In this document: positions 1 through 10,914 of the stretch, piece by piece
How positions within the stretch are numbered: the first letter of the stretch is position 1
How the letters are laid out: every line of letters begins with the position of its first letter
DNA from: Hypomyces perniciosus
Taxonomy: Eukaryota; Ascomycota; Sordariomycetes; Hypocreales; Hypocreaceae
NCBI GenBank assembly: GCA_008477525.1
Contig: SPDT01000002.1
Coordinates: 62,001-126,000 of the forward strand
Direction: 5' to 3'
DNA length: 64,000 bases
Notes under the pieces: model-generated
What the model was told of the DNA's origin: nothing
Database searches by the model: none
The model's input: the letters and a program-made list of their open reading frames with translations, nothing else
Made by a program: the position numbers and the translations under genes

Positions 1-222
1 TTATCTTCAACGATAACAATTGAGCTAGGACCAGCTATCCCGCCTACCCTAGACTCAATACAATGGCCACAATGGCTATTGTGAAAAATCTGACTAAAAT
101 GGTTTCCTGTTTGTATGGCCATGAGTCGATTTGGCTGATTTCCTATATAAATAAATTTTGCGGAAAATAGGAATAGGGCCATGAACCCAATTCTGCCGCC
201 ACATTCCTATTATCTAGTCGGA
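1..222. other. Host sequence left of gypsy G1
   Basis: Moderately AT-rich sequence with no reading frame I can support. It ends in TCGGA (218-222), the left target-site copy for the gypsy element that follows. It resumes at 7910 with the same TCGGA, so 1-222 and 7910 onward were once contiguous. It contains TGG and CpG-bearing stretches and is clearly less RIP-eroded than the neighbouring repeats. Confidence 0.7.
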
Positions 223-631
223 TGTAACGATCCGGGTTGATTCTCAAGGGATAAACCGAGGTTCGTGGGTTTATGTTGACAGAGAGGTTAGGGATAAATA
301 CTAAGCAGGGTAACGTAATTATAATTCTATAGAACAGGCAGTTTTAGTAAATACAATTATTAACAACTATCTAAATAACTATATTAAATAAGTGATAAGC
401 TAGTTATATATATATATAAAGGAAATCTATATATAATCACTAATGTTCTGGTAAGTATTACTGTAATTATTATGATAGTATAGTAATCAAGTAAATAATT
501 ACACTTTTTAGTGTAGTAAGCGTTTAAGTGATCACTTTTAGCGCAGTAATCACTTTTTAGTGATTGGTCAGTATAACCGATATTCTCCTATACCCCTGTA
601 ACCTAGTCTTTAATATAATCGGGTCATAACA
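223..631 (-). repeat. G1 3' LTR (left)
   Basis: 409 bp, matching 7501-7909 end to end. On the plus strand it begins TGTAACGATCC and ends GTCATAACA. Differences from the right copy are mainly C-to-T and G-to-A changes, as expected from RIP. Confidence 0.93.
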
Positions 632-652
632 CAATATCCCCCTCCTATTAGT
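632..652 (-). other. G1 polypurine tract
   Basis: Immediately inside the 3' LTR, the minus strand carries an A/G run around AATAGGAGGGGGATAT. This is the expected position and composition of the plus-strand-synthesis primer of a minus-oriented LTR element. Confidence 0.7.
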
Positions 653-1249
653 TTTATCTTTAAGACCTATTTAATCCTTTCCCTTTTTTTATACGTGATA
701 TCCTTTTTCCTAACTATTTATTATATCTAACAGTTTATAGCCTACTTGTGCTAAATTGACTTTCCGTTATCGCAAACTTGCAGACTTAATTAATACTGAT
801 AGTTTTAACGTTATGCCTTATTCTTATTGTCTCTCGCGCGGCTTAAAGTATTATATAAGCGATCACTCTTTAAAATGCAGCGAGTGTATTCATATTAATT
901 ATCTATATAATAGTACAGGGGTTATATTAAGCTCTTATATATTTCCCTAAAGTCTTTCTTTTTAGTATTATAGCTAAGACTATTTCTTAGTGTCAAGCAT
1001 TATTTCTAAGTCGCAGCGTTTTAATTCCGTTAAAGAGTTGGCGGAAGAACTTTTATTACTTTGTTGTAAAGCCTTTTATAAAGCCTAGGCGGAAATAGAT
1101 AAGGCTTTAGATCGTTTAGAGCGCCTCTATTATTAGAAACAACAGCTGCAGACTAAGGGTAAAGAGATAGTTAAGTATAGGTTAGAATCTTTAGATAAAC
1201 TGGAAGATCTAGAGCGGCAGGAATTAAAAGTTCTTTTAAAGGTTTAGGA

Positions 1250-4200
1250 CTTTTAGGGTATTAATCTTCTCACTTTCAACACTTTATTAAACCCTTTATT
1301 AAAAGGCCTAGATTTTAATAGAATTACTGTAAAGTCATTTAAAAGTGCTTAAGGTGTTCTTTAAGTTCCTGAAAGTTATATTCTTCCTTATAGTTTTTCT
1401 ACTTTACTAAATACTAGCATTTATTAGCTTTTATTTTTATAGCTTTAATTTCTTTAACTTTATATTCTTTTTCAACTAATAAAACCTTAATTAAGTCTAT
1501 AATTAGTCTATTTTCTAATTTATTTTATAATACTTTCTTAAATAGTAAAATATAAAATACCAGGTAAATCTAGATACTATCTAATAGTATAAGTTTATAA
1601 GTGACTTTTAAAATAACCTTCTTAACTAAATAAAGTCCAAGTTTCTTAAAATCCAGTTTATTGTTTAGTCGCGTTATTTTAATATTTATAGTCTTTTTTC
1701 TTAGTAAGTAATAGTATAGGTAAACTATATCTCCCTCTTTAAAGATTAGTCCCTTTAATCTATATTTATTAGTATATTTCCTAGTTCTTTCCTATATAAA
1801 GTAAAAGTATACCTGCATTTTTTTATATAACTGCTTTATATCTTTAGCTTTAATTTATACTTTATTAATATATAGGCCTTTCCTTAGCACTCTATATATA
1901 TCTAGTATAAAGCTATAGTTAGTATATATAAAGTTAAGTCTCGTTAACTTTAAAATATCGCTATTATAAAACATTTATATAATTAATAGCTTCTCTACTT
2001 AATTGTTTTAATTAAAGTTAATATAACTTTTCAGATAAGCTTTAATAATCTAGTTAATATATTCTATCTAACTATTTATCTATAGGTAATATACAGTATT
2101 AAGCTTATAATTTATACTTAATTAATTTATAAGTGCTTATTAGAATTTAGACGCAAAGGTTAATCCTTAGTTAGAAATAATTTTAGCTAGAATTATATAG
2201 TTGGCTGTAATAAATTGCAAGAATATATAAGCTAGTGTCTCTGCATTTATTGCTTCTTTATATAAAAGGAAGTAAAAGTATTTAATAAATCAGTCTATAA
2301 TTACTAAAATACTATTATACTTAATCTTTAATTTTAATTTAATAGATAGTAATAGTTTAATAATAAAGTCTAATAAAATTAACTCTTATAGTTATTTTAA
2401 TACTAGTAAAGGTTAAAGTTTACTATATAGTTTATATTTCAAGGGTTTAACTATTTTATAAATTATACAGCAAGAAATAATATTTTATATTACTTTTTTA
2501 AGCCTTTAAAACTTAAAGTACTTTTGTATTTATTCGCAAGTTTTGCGAATACCTTTATATCTCTATACTGGGTATTAATAAACTTCTATAACTATATTCT
2601 TTTAAAGTTTATCTAAGATCTAGATCTTTCTATTTCATTATTAAATTCCTTTATTATTAAACTCTATATTTTCTAGGAATCTATTATTATTTTAAGTAGT
2701 ATAATGCTTTTTAATGCATTAACGTATAGTATTATTATTAAATACTTTATATATAGCTTAAAATGCTATTTATTAGTAATATCCTTTAAGGGTCTATTTT
2801 AAAATCTGCCTAGTATACTTGATCTTTCCCTGGTTATAATTGGCTTATCTGCTGAGCGCGTCTGCTTGTTTATTCTCGGATCCTTTCCAGTAAATTAGGA
2901 TATAGTCGAATTCTAAGAGGTATTCTATATAGCGGATCTATCTTCCAGAAAGTTATTAAACTGTCTTAAAGTATACAATATTCTTATAGTCAATATATAC
3001 CTTAACCTTATATATTCCTCCTAATAGGTAGTATCGCTATTCTTTAAATGCAAGAATAATAGCGAGGAATTCTTTATTGTATATCAGGTAATTCAGTTTT
3101 ACGCTATATAGTGCTTTAAAGTAAAAGGCAATAAGGTATAGCTTACTGTTTTTATCCTTTTAGCTAAATTAAGCTCTTACAGTAAAGTTAAAAGCATCTG
3201 TTTCGACTTTTATTTCCTTAAATAGGTTAAATATAATAAATACAGGTTCTTTTAAGATAAGCTGTTTAAGTTTATTAAAAGCTTCCTATATATCTAATAC
3301 CTATAAAAACTTTTAGTCCTTTTTAATAAGTTTATTAATAGTAGTTAGCGAGTCTTAAAAAGCTTTAGACTTCCTTGACTATTATAGGTATAGGCTAATC
3401 TTATACCGCTTATACTTTTAATAGATCTATATAAATTTCTTTAAAGGTAATAATATACTTTAGGAAAGTGACTTTTTATATATAGAATTTGCATTTCTCT
3501 AGTTCTATAAGTAGTTTAGTATCTTATAATATCTATAATACTTTATAGACATATACCTTATATTCTTTAAGGGTATCTAAGAAGATCAGGATATTATCCA
3601 GGTAAACAACTATAAAAATATTAAGGTATTCTTTTAATATATTATTAATTATCTTTTAGAATATCGCAGGGGCGTTAATAAGGCTAAAGGGTATAATTAA
3701 GTATTTAAATAAGCTGTACTTAGTTTAAAACGCAGTTATTTATTTATATCCTTCTTTAATTCAGATAAGGTTATAAGCGCCTTTAAGGTCTAGCGCTATA
3801 AACTACTTTTTCCTATATAGTCTATCCTATAATTCCGTAATTAATAGTAGTAGAGTTCTATCCTTAACAGTAGCTTTATTAAGCTATCAGTAGTCTATAA
3901 CTAACTATAGTTTACCTCCTTTCTTTAGTATAAATATAATAGGATAGCCTACTTCCAATAAAGAGGGTTAAATATATACTTTAGCTAATATATTATCTAA
4001 ATAGTCATATAGGCTTTTAAGCCCTTTTTCGTTTAGATTATAAATCTTATAGAAGGTGGTGCTCGCACTATCCTTAAGCTTAATCATATAATCCTATTAG
4101 CTGTATTCCGGTAGTTTTATGTTAAGTGTTTCTTTAAACAGCTTATTATACTTCTAGTATTCTTTAGGGATATTCTGCAGCTATTTTAATAATACTGCCG

Positions 4201-4800
4201 TTTTAAGGCTTTTTGTCTCAAGTATTTTATTAATATTATCGAATACTTTCTGTAAAAAGGCAATTATTCTTCAGATTTATTTATCCTTCCCTTTACTCTG
4301 TTTAAGTCTTATTTTTGGGTAGATTGTTTCTATAATTAAATTAAAGGTAACTTTTTTAGTTCCTTTCTTCAGTATACCCAGGGGTTCTATACAGGATTTC
4401 TGCCCTGCAGCTAAAACCTTTCCGATAGTTCCAATCACTAAAGGAGCTTCGTTATCGCGCCAATAAAGCTGGCCGTTCTCCCAGTCAATATTAAGGTTAT
4501 TGCATTTCAACCAAAGATAACCGAGAATGATGTCATACCCATCAATATTTGCTATATCGCAAAGAACCACTCCTTTATATCCAGCAATTTCAAGTTCGAG
4601 ATAATCAGTCTTTCGCTTAACCTATCTGTTATTATACATAAAGGCTCCTCCTACTTAACGAAGTTAATACAGTCTGGTTTTCTCTTTCTAAGGTAACTAT
4701 AGGCAATTTACAGTTATAGGTGCAATAAAATTGCCTATCGCTCCGCTGTCTATTAATATGCATAGCTGATATCCCTTAACTATTATCTTTAACTCAAGAC
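1250..4800 (-). pseudogene. G1 pol: protease, RT, RNase H, integrase (RIP-inactivated)
   Basis: The protease motif ILIDSGAIGNFI is intact, with Asp-Ser-Gly-Ala encoded at 4750-4739. An open stretch at 4277-4570 carries the downstream protease motif IILGYLWL. The RT active site reads YLDN at 3604-3593 (YLDD expected), so the second catalytic Asp is lost. RNase H begins with TDAF at 3201-3190 (TDAS-type expected). The integrase core is readable at about 2391-2130: a LLDF segment (first catalytic Asp), then IISNWG at about 2183-2143 where IISDRG is usual. Stops are TAG/TAA at Trp positions. It cannot produce a functional polyprotein. Domain limits are approximate because I read them by eye. Confidence 0.88.
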
Positions 4801-6200
4801 ATAGTAAATCTTTATTATTACTTTTATTATCTAATATTTCAAGAGATATAATTCATTGATTATCGCTCTATAGCCCTCTTACAGGTAACGTTAGTTATTT
4901 CCCGATTCTTCTCTTTTTGCGCAGATTTCGCAATTAATCGGGGTTCCTTAAAATAAATGCCACCTTCTCCTATTATAGGCGGTTCCTTTATAGGTAACGA
5001 AGTTAAACTGGTTTCAGTGCAGTTCTTTTATAATCTAATTAATCTCTCCATCTTTTAAAGTAGGTTTATACCCTATATACTTCCACATTCGCTATTCTTA
5101 GAGTTTTTCCTGTAGGTGGGTAGCGCACTTATCCTTCCAGCAGTATATATAGTCCAGCAACAAGTATAGGGTATCATTAACTCGTTATAAATGCCAATCT
5201 TGCAATTTATTTCACTTATATATAACACACTTTAAGCTATTGCACTCTAAATAATATTATCGATTACACTTAAACCTTCTATTATAGCGGAAGTGCTACT
5301 CTATTAATTTCTCTTAGCGGTAGATATAGTATCCTTTAGACTTATATCCTTTAAGCCTTTATAGCTGGCGATATTCCTCTGGGGTTTTAGTATTTTATTC
5401 GATAATAATAACCTTAAGGTCTCGATACTGTATAGTTATAATCTATTTTTCGAAAGCGTTGTAATCCTATACCTGTTCTATAAAGTGGAATAGGATTCTG
5501 ATCGGGAATGCGTTATATTTTACTTTCTCTCGAAAGTGTACTATACACCCATATACAATGCAAGTGACCCAGGATATAGCATAGTATTCTTCGTGGTTAG
5601 GGTCATTTGCGGCGTAGTCTCCCTGTCTGTGAATATATACAGGTTCCGCTCGTTTGGCTAGGGCAGTTAGAACTGATCTAATAGCCATTTCGTTATTGGC
5701 TCCGTCTTGCGCGTAAAGCTGTTTGTATAGGCGTAAATATATCCTATTTCGTTGTATGCTCGTGATAATTCTTTCGACTATGTGGAGGTGATACTCGTTT
5801 AAGTCGTTCCTGAGATTGCCGTTTGTTAGTAGCACATTTTCTGGTTCTGAAGGCATACCACTGTATAGTGACAGTCCGTATCGTGAAGGATCGTTCTTAT
5901 CTTCATTATCGGAGTCACTGCTGCTAATCTATCCTTCGTCGCCTGCAGTAATTTAATTAAGATATCAGTAGTCAATTACAGCAACTATTTATCTATCCAG
6001 GATACTATTATCCCTATCTAACTCTATATAGCTAAAGTCTAGGTTTTATTCTGTTAAACTATCTAGGTATAGTAAATACCTATTCGCTTTATCTTCTCTA
6101 AAAATATCTTTACAAGTCGAGGATCTAGGTTTTAACCAGTATCCCCTTTAATTTATTATAAATATCTTTTTAAATCGTTTTAAGTATTATCCACTTCTAT
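4800..6200 (-). pseudogene. G1 gag-pol linker with a 129-codon open stretch
   Basis: Between the zinc knuckle and the protease lies 1.4 kb of less eroded sequence. It includes an uninterrupted minus-strand frame at 5467-5856 that starts MPSEPENV. The frame continues leftward past Trp-to-stop changes in the same phase. A stretch near 5230-5060 has spaced Cys and His residues (form CWKDKCATHLQEK) similar to the Cys/His motif that fungal gypsy polyproteins carry between gag and protease. I take it as part of the polyprotein, not a separate gene. I do not recognise a named domain in the open stretch itself. Confidence 0.55.
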
Positions 6201-7480
6201 CTTTACTGGATTTATAAATAAGGCAGCTATTATTATAGTATATAGTCTAGCTAAATAATATATAATTAGTAGTTTTCGAAACTATATTGACTTTTTATCT
6301 AGGTTCTAGCGCAGGCTTTTAAGGTTTATTAATCTTTAGTTTTTATAGAGCTTTACAGTCCTTTAAAAAGTATCCTGGCTTATAATAGTTATAACAGACA
6401 GCCTTTGCCTTTCCCTTCTAAATAGTATTTAAGTCTATTTAACCAAATCTCCTATTATTAAAGCTAGCGATATATTTTTATTGCTTCTTGCCTTAATTTA
6501 TATATCCTTAATACTTATAAACTTATCTGGATTACTATTATCCTTTTTTTATATTTAAATATAGTTTATAAAGTAAATTATTTATATTTATATATTTCTT
6601 AATAAACTTAATAATGCCTTTATTTTAAAGGAATTTATAGGCTTCCTTTTTAACTTTTAGTTTAAGTCTATTATAAAAGCGCTTAATAAAAGCAGAATTT
6701 CCCTATTTAACCTTAAAAGTATAATTCTTAAAATATACAGTATAGTTAAAGTATCTTCCTTTCTAAATTAAGTTTATAAGTTTATTTTCTATAGTATATT
6801 CTTCACTAATATCGTTAAAGATATTCTTTAATTCTTCCTTAAAGCAATTATAACTAGCGAATATAGTTTATATTTGCTTATCAGTATTAGCTCTATTATT
6901 AAGGAAATCCCTCTAAGTAGGTTTAAACTACTTTAAGGCATTCCCTTTAAATTGTCTGGCGGCTAAAAGAACCTTATTAATCTTTATACTAAGGCTGGTT
7001 AAGAAGTAGGTGAAATAGTTACGTAGTTAAGTGAGAAATGGTTAAAGTGCTACAGTACTTTTATCGAAGTGTTTAAGGGGTTGCATCTTAAGCGATTCTC
7101 CTAAGTCCCTTAAAGGTCAGTTTCCTTTAAGGTTTGGTATAGGGTTTAGGTTAGGTGCAGGCAGCGCTTAATTCTATAAGTTTATAATAGTCGCTTGCTG
7201 TTAGTGAATTATTTGGTTAAGCCTAGCGTTTTCAGCAACTAAGTACTAATAGCGTTACTCCTATTCCACGCAATTGGCTTCTATATGTCGGAAGGCTTCT
7301 TCTATGTAAATGCAGAGTTATTCCGTTTTATTAACTTTATCCTCATCTTCGCTTCCACTTATATTGTTATCTCCGTCATCGTCCTGCCCCTGGCGAGGAG
7401 GTAGAATAGAGGGTAGAGTATTAGAAAAGGATACTGTAGCGGATATACTTGCGATATTGCTTAGGATTCTTAGTGGCCTT
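6200..7480 (-). pseudogene. G1 gag with CCHC zinc knuckle (RIP-inactivated)
   Basis: The minus-strand frame is readable through many TAG/TAA stops. It contains gag-like segments such as TYFTYFPTSL-type and LLAARQFKGNALK near 7010-6930. A zinc knuckle at about 6400-6366 now reads CYNYYKPGYF, where CYNCGKPGHF-type is expected. Both substituted Cys/His positions became Tyr, which is what TpG-to-TpA and CpA-to-TpA changes do. Retroviral-type gag packages the element RNA; this copy cannot. Confidence 0.75.
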
Positions 7481-7500
7481 CTGAATAAGAGTCGTTAACG

Positions 7501-7909
7501 TATAACGATCCAGGTTGATTCTTAAGGTATAAACTAAGGTTTATGGGTTTATGTTAATAGAGAGGTTAGGGATAAATACTAAGCAGGGTAATATAATTAC
7601 AATTCTGTAAATTAAGCGGTTCTAGTAAATGCAATTGTTAATAACTATCTAAATAACTATACTAAATAAGTGACAAGCCAGTTGTATATATATATAAAGG
7701 AAATCTATATATAATCACTGATGTTCCAGTAAGCGTTGCTGTAATCACTGCAATAGTATAGTGATCGAGTAAATGATTACACTTCTTGGTGTAGTGAGCG
7801 TTTGAGTGATCACTCTTAGCGCGGTGATCACTTCTTGGTGATTGGTCGGTGTAACCGATATTCTCCCGTGCCCCCGTGACCTGGTCTTCGACATGGTCGG
7901 GTCGTGACA
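7501..7909 (-). repeat. G1 5' LTR (right)
   Basis: 409 bp, the same length as the left LTR. It retains many CpG and CpA sites lost from the left copy, for example in its last 60 bases, so it has suffered less RIP. Small open frames within it (7662-7976, 7745-7933) are chance frames in the LTR. The priming site should lie just left of 7501; I could not match it to a tRNA. Confidence 0.93.
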
Positions 7910-8130
7910 TCGGAGGACTATTGTAGAAGACAAAGCTATTGTTTATACAATCACTTCTACACCAGCCGCACATCACTAGATATTCTATAGCTTTCTAGCT
8001 ATTAGTTTAGTTACAATTCAATTGTTTATCTATTATTAACCTAACTAGACTCTTAGTCGTTTCCTTATTGCTGCGTTGTATACAGCTTCCTAGAAGCCAT
8101 ATATAAATAAGGTTCAGTATAACCTTGTTA
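7910..8130. other. Host sequence right of G1
   Basis: This begins with the right TCGGA target copy and continues the sequence interrupted at 222. It is mildly AT-rich. No reading frame is supported. Confidence 0.6.
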
Positions 8131-9733
8131 TTTTAACAATTTTAATTAACCTTATAGTAACCTCTTTATTTATATATTTAATTCTACTATTAAGCTTATA
8201 AGTATTAATAAATATATACTTTAAAGTAATCCTTTAAGCGCGCAATTCCTTTTTATAGCCTATTTCTCTATATATCTTTATTATTAATATATTATTATTT
8301 TAGCCATAATAATAAATAAATACTTTAAACTGCCTTTTAACTTTACTATTAAAATTAAATAATATATTTATTATAGTTTAAGCTTTTTTTATATTAATAA
8401 TAAAGCTTTTATTTATTTACTATATTTATTTTTTAAAGTAAATAATTAATTGCTATTATAATTACCCTTTTTAATAGTTTTAAAGATTTTATTAAATATA
8501 GTAAAATAGTCTTTAAAATTTATATTTAACTAAATATTTTAAAGTAATTTAAGTTATATATATAAAAGTATATACTTTATAGTTAATCTATTTAATATTA
8601 TTAATTAATATATATTTTTATAATATATATTAGCTTTTTTAGCATTTTAGATTTAAATATTTTAATTGTAAATATTAAAGATATTTAAAATTATTTTGTA
8701 AAAGTAAAGGATCTTTTAAAGATTTATATATATACTTAGCGCATTACTTTTTTAAATTAAAAGTAATTTTAAGTATAAAAGTAATATAGTATAGTATTAA
8801 GTTAATACAATTATTTAAGAGATTAGTATAAGTAAATACAGGGTTATATTATAGGAAAATTAAATTATACTTTTTTTAAAGTTTATTATAATAATATTTT
8901 ATTTAAATGTTTTAAAATATAAAAAGCTATTATACTTTAAATATTATATATTAACCTTTTATAGCTTTACTTTTAATATTATATTTATATAAAAGCCTTT
9001 TATAATAATAATATCTTTTAATACAAGATCTTTAATTTATATACCTTTTATATTATGTATAAGCTTTTTAAGTTTATTTATCTTTTTTAAATAGTTTAAA
9101 AAATGGTATATTAACTTTAATTTTATTGTTTAATTTACTTAATATAAAGGTATTAGGTTTAAGTAGGTTTTTCTTGTTCATTAAATATATAATATTACAG
9201 TTATTTAAGAGTATATTAATAGAAAGTATATAAGCCTGTCTTTTAAGTATTAAAAAGATTTTTATATTTAGTTTAAAGGAATTAATTAAAGTTAGGTTAA
9301 TTAAAGCTGCAGTAAAGTTATTTAAATAATTACTTTTCCCTTTTTATATTTTATGTTTTAACTTTAAGTATATATTTATTTATTTATTTTTATTAATACC
9401 TTTATAAACCTCTTTAATTTATTTAACTATTTATTATTTTTACTGTAATAGGTTTATTGTTTTAGTTTATATATATAATACTATCTAGTAGTGCTTAAAT
9501 ATTTATTAATATTTACAGTTATAAGGGTATTTTTTAAATTAATATTCGATTTATCTAAAGCAGCCTTTTAAGGTAGTATATATACTAGGCTTTTTATTGC
9601 TATATAAGTAATTAAATATAATATAAAAGTTGTAAGTATATTTTATAAAAGATAAGATATTATTTATAATTTAGCCTTTTTTTAGTAAATTTATTATATT
9701 TACTTGTAATTTAAGTAAATATAAAATACCTAT
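8131..9733 (-). repeat. Unidentified RIP-eroded repeat, left half
   Basis: Very AT-rich and TpA-rich sequence. A minus-strand frame is unusually legible at roughly 9470-9000, with stops almost only TAG/TAA, which suggests an eroded mobile-element protein. I could not recognise the family. The sequence is interrupted by copia A at 9734 and appears to continue at 28452, because the copia target duplication CCTAT / CTTAT flanks the gap. Confidence 0.45.
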
Positions 9734-9996
9734 TGTGGCGGAGCGCGGCACAGCTATGTAGAGCATAGAGAGATGGGAAACGAAGCTTAATTCTATGAAA
9801 GAGAATATGCCGTAGTGGCCTCGCTATATATACACATAGCTAACACAAAGAAGAAGCTGTGTGCAGCGCTGTAAGCGTCTGTATAGTCTGACACATCGCT
9901 TACGCGATATGTATATCAGCTCGTATCTGCTTTATAAGCAGATAAGAGCTCCTTAGCGCTGACAAGCGGTAGGGCCCCGGCCTACTTAACCCAATA
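9734..9996 (-). repeat. Copia A 3' LTR
   Basis: 263 bp, beginning TGTGGCGGAGCGCGG and ending CCCAATA on the plus strand. It matches 28191-28451, 47789-48066 and 54714-54993 directly and 61254-61517 inverted. It is the least mutated of the five LTR copies. Confidence 0.92.
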
Positions 9997-10012
9997 CACC
10001 CCCCAGTTAATG
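9997..10012 (-). other. Copia A polypurine tract
   Basis: The minus strand reads AACTGGGGGGTG directly before the 3' LTR. Copia B has the equivalent CCCCCTAGTT on the plus strand at about 48069-48078. Confidence 0.65.
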
Positions 10013-10297
10013 AGGCTATTCCTAATGCCTTATTGACTGCTACTCCAGCCTATCTATAGTGTTGTGACTGATTGGCCGCGCTCTTAAAGCCTCTTTTGCT
10101 TAGTCGGAAGCTCCTTGTTGTGAACATGCATCGATATTCTGTTGTAGAGGTGAAAGGAATGTGAGCGCTATAGCTATTGTTGTTCTGTGATAATAGGAAG
10201 TTGAATAATAAAGCTCCTAAGCAGGTGAATCGGTCCTGAATAGTTAGAATGGGTATATTAGCTGCCCCCCGGCCTTTATTCCTCGCTCTTCTTCTTT

Positions 10298-10370
10298 AGT
10301 CATCAACATCATCATTATCAACATTAACATCAACAATAACATCAACATTAACATCAACATCAACAGCAAT
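10298..10370 (+). repeat. Trinucleotide-like ATC/AAC repeat upstream of the AT-hook gene
   Basis: A run of imperfect ATCAAC / ATTAAC units fills the presumed 5' untranslated region, ending at the ATG at 10371. Copia B has the same tract as ATTATT/ATTAAT units (48370-48415), as RIP would produce. It follows a CT-rich stretch near 10284-10295. This layout is common upstream of fungal genes. Confidence 0.6.
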
Positions 10371-10914
10371 ATGGCCCCCGCTGTAAGTATTACGCTTCCG
10401 ACTGATTCCCTTTGCGCTGCGTGTTTGTTAGCTAACAGCGAAATCGCAGAAGAAGAATACCTCGTCGGTGAAGCGTGGTCGTGGTCGCCCCCCGAAGGTG
10501 GCTCGTCGCGGCGTTGGTCGCTTGGCTGGCCGAGCGGCCATGCCTGTTGCTGCTCCCGCTCCTGCGCCGGCTGGTCCGGCTCCTTCGCGTCTGAAGGCTC
10601 GCCTCGCTGCTGAAGACGCGCGCGCTCTTGCTGAGCTGTCTGGCTCTGCGTCTTCGTCTGCTTCTGCTGCTGCCTCTGCTTCTGCCTCTGCTATCGCCGC
10701 TGCCCCTGCTGCTGTGCTGTTGTCCCCTCCTTGTGAGGGTTGTCTAAAGTCGGCAATTGCCGGCAAGGGAGACTTCTCCCAGTGTGTTTCCGTCGCCCGC
10801 TCTCAGCGGTGCGCTGCTTGCTTTGGTGGTAATCACCGATGTGCCCTTGTGGCTGGCGGCCTACGGGCCAGAATTGACCGGTTTCCCGTGTTCTTGTGTA
10901 TTCCATTCCAGTGA
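10371..10914 (+). CDS. Copia-borne antisense gene: AT-hook plus Cys-rich protein
   Basis: The proposed gene is exon 1 10371-10382, a 67-nt intron 10383-10449 (GTAAGT donor, GCTAAC branch-like site, CAG acceptor) and exon 2 10450-10914, giving 158 residues. Residues 12-20 read KRGRGRPPK, a classical AT-hook (RGRP core) that binds the minor groove of AT-rich DNA. An Ala/Ser-rich low-complexity linker follows. Then comes a Cys module, C-x2-C-x13-C-x8-C-x2-C-x6-C, resembling a small zinc-binding domain seen in many uncharacterised fungal proteins. The gene runs opposite to the copia polyprotein, and its tail overlaps the last 54 bases of pol (10861-10914). The same gene with the same intron is present, RIP-ruined, in copia B. 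Function is unknown; nuclear DNA binding is inferred. The intron is predicted only from sequence. Confidence 0.6.

Larger units (their letters stand above)
223..7909 (-). mobile_element. Complete Ty3/gypsy LTR retrotransposon G1
   Basis: This is a full-length but RIP-inactivated gypsy element read on the minus strand. Two 409-bp LTRs (223-631 and 7501-7909) bound it, and the target duplication TCGGA is perfect at 218-222 and 7910-7914. Reading leftward from the 5' LTR at high coordinates come gag with a CCHC knuckle, a linker, retropepsin, reverse transcriptase, RNase H and integrase. That order (integrase last) defines Ty3/gypsy rather than copia. Nearly every in-frame stop is TAG or TAA where Trp or Gln is expected. 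The LTRs differ mostly by C/T and G/A, with the left LTR far more eroded than the right. Confidence 0.93.

Noticed and set aside
756..950. 64-residue plus-strand ORF in G1
   Set aside because: Lies antisense in the 3' region of G1; no motif and the region is RIP-eroded.
7310..7976. Small ORFs in and next to the G1 right LTR
   Set aside because: They lie within the LTR or antisense to gag; LTRs are non-coding.
10428..10766. 112-residue Ala-rich minus-strand ORF, and frames at 10371-10613, 10691-10906 and 10757-11017
   Set aside because: Shadows of the AT-hook gene in GC-rich low-complexity sequence; only the spliced plus-strand frame has recognisable motifs and a copy-conserved intron.
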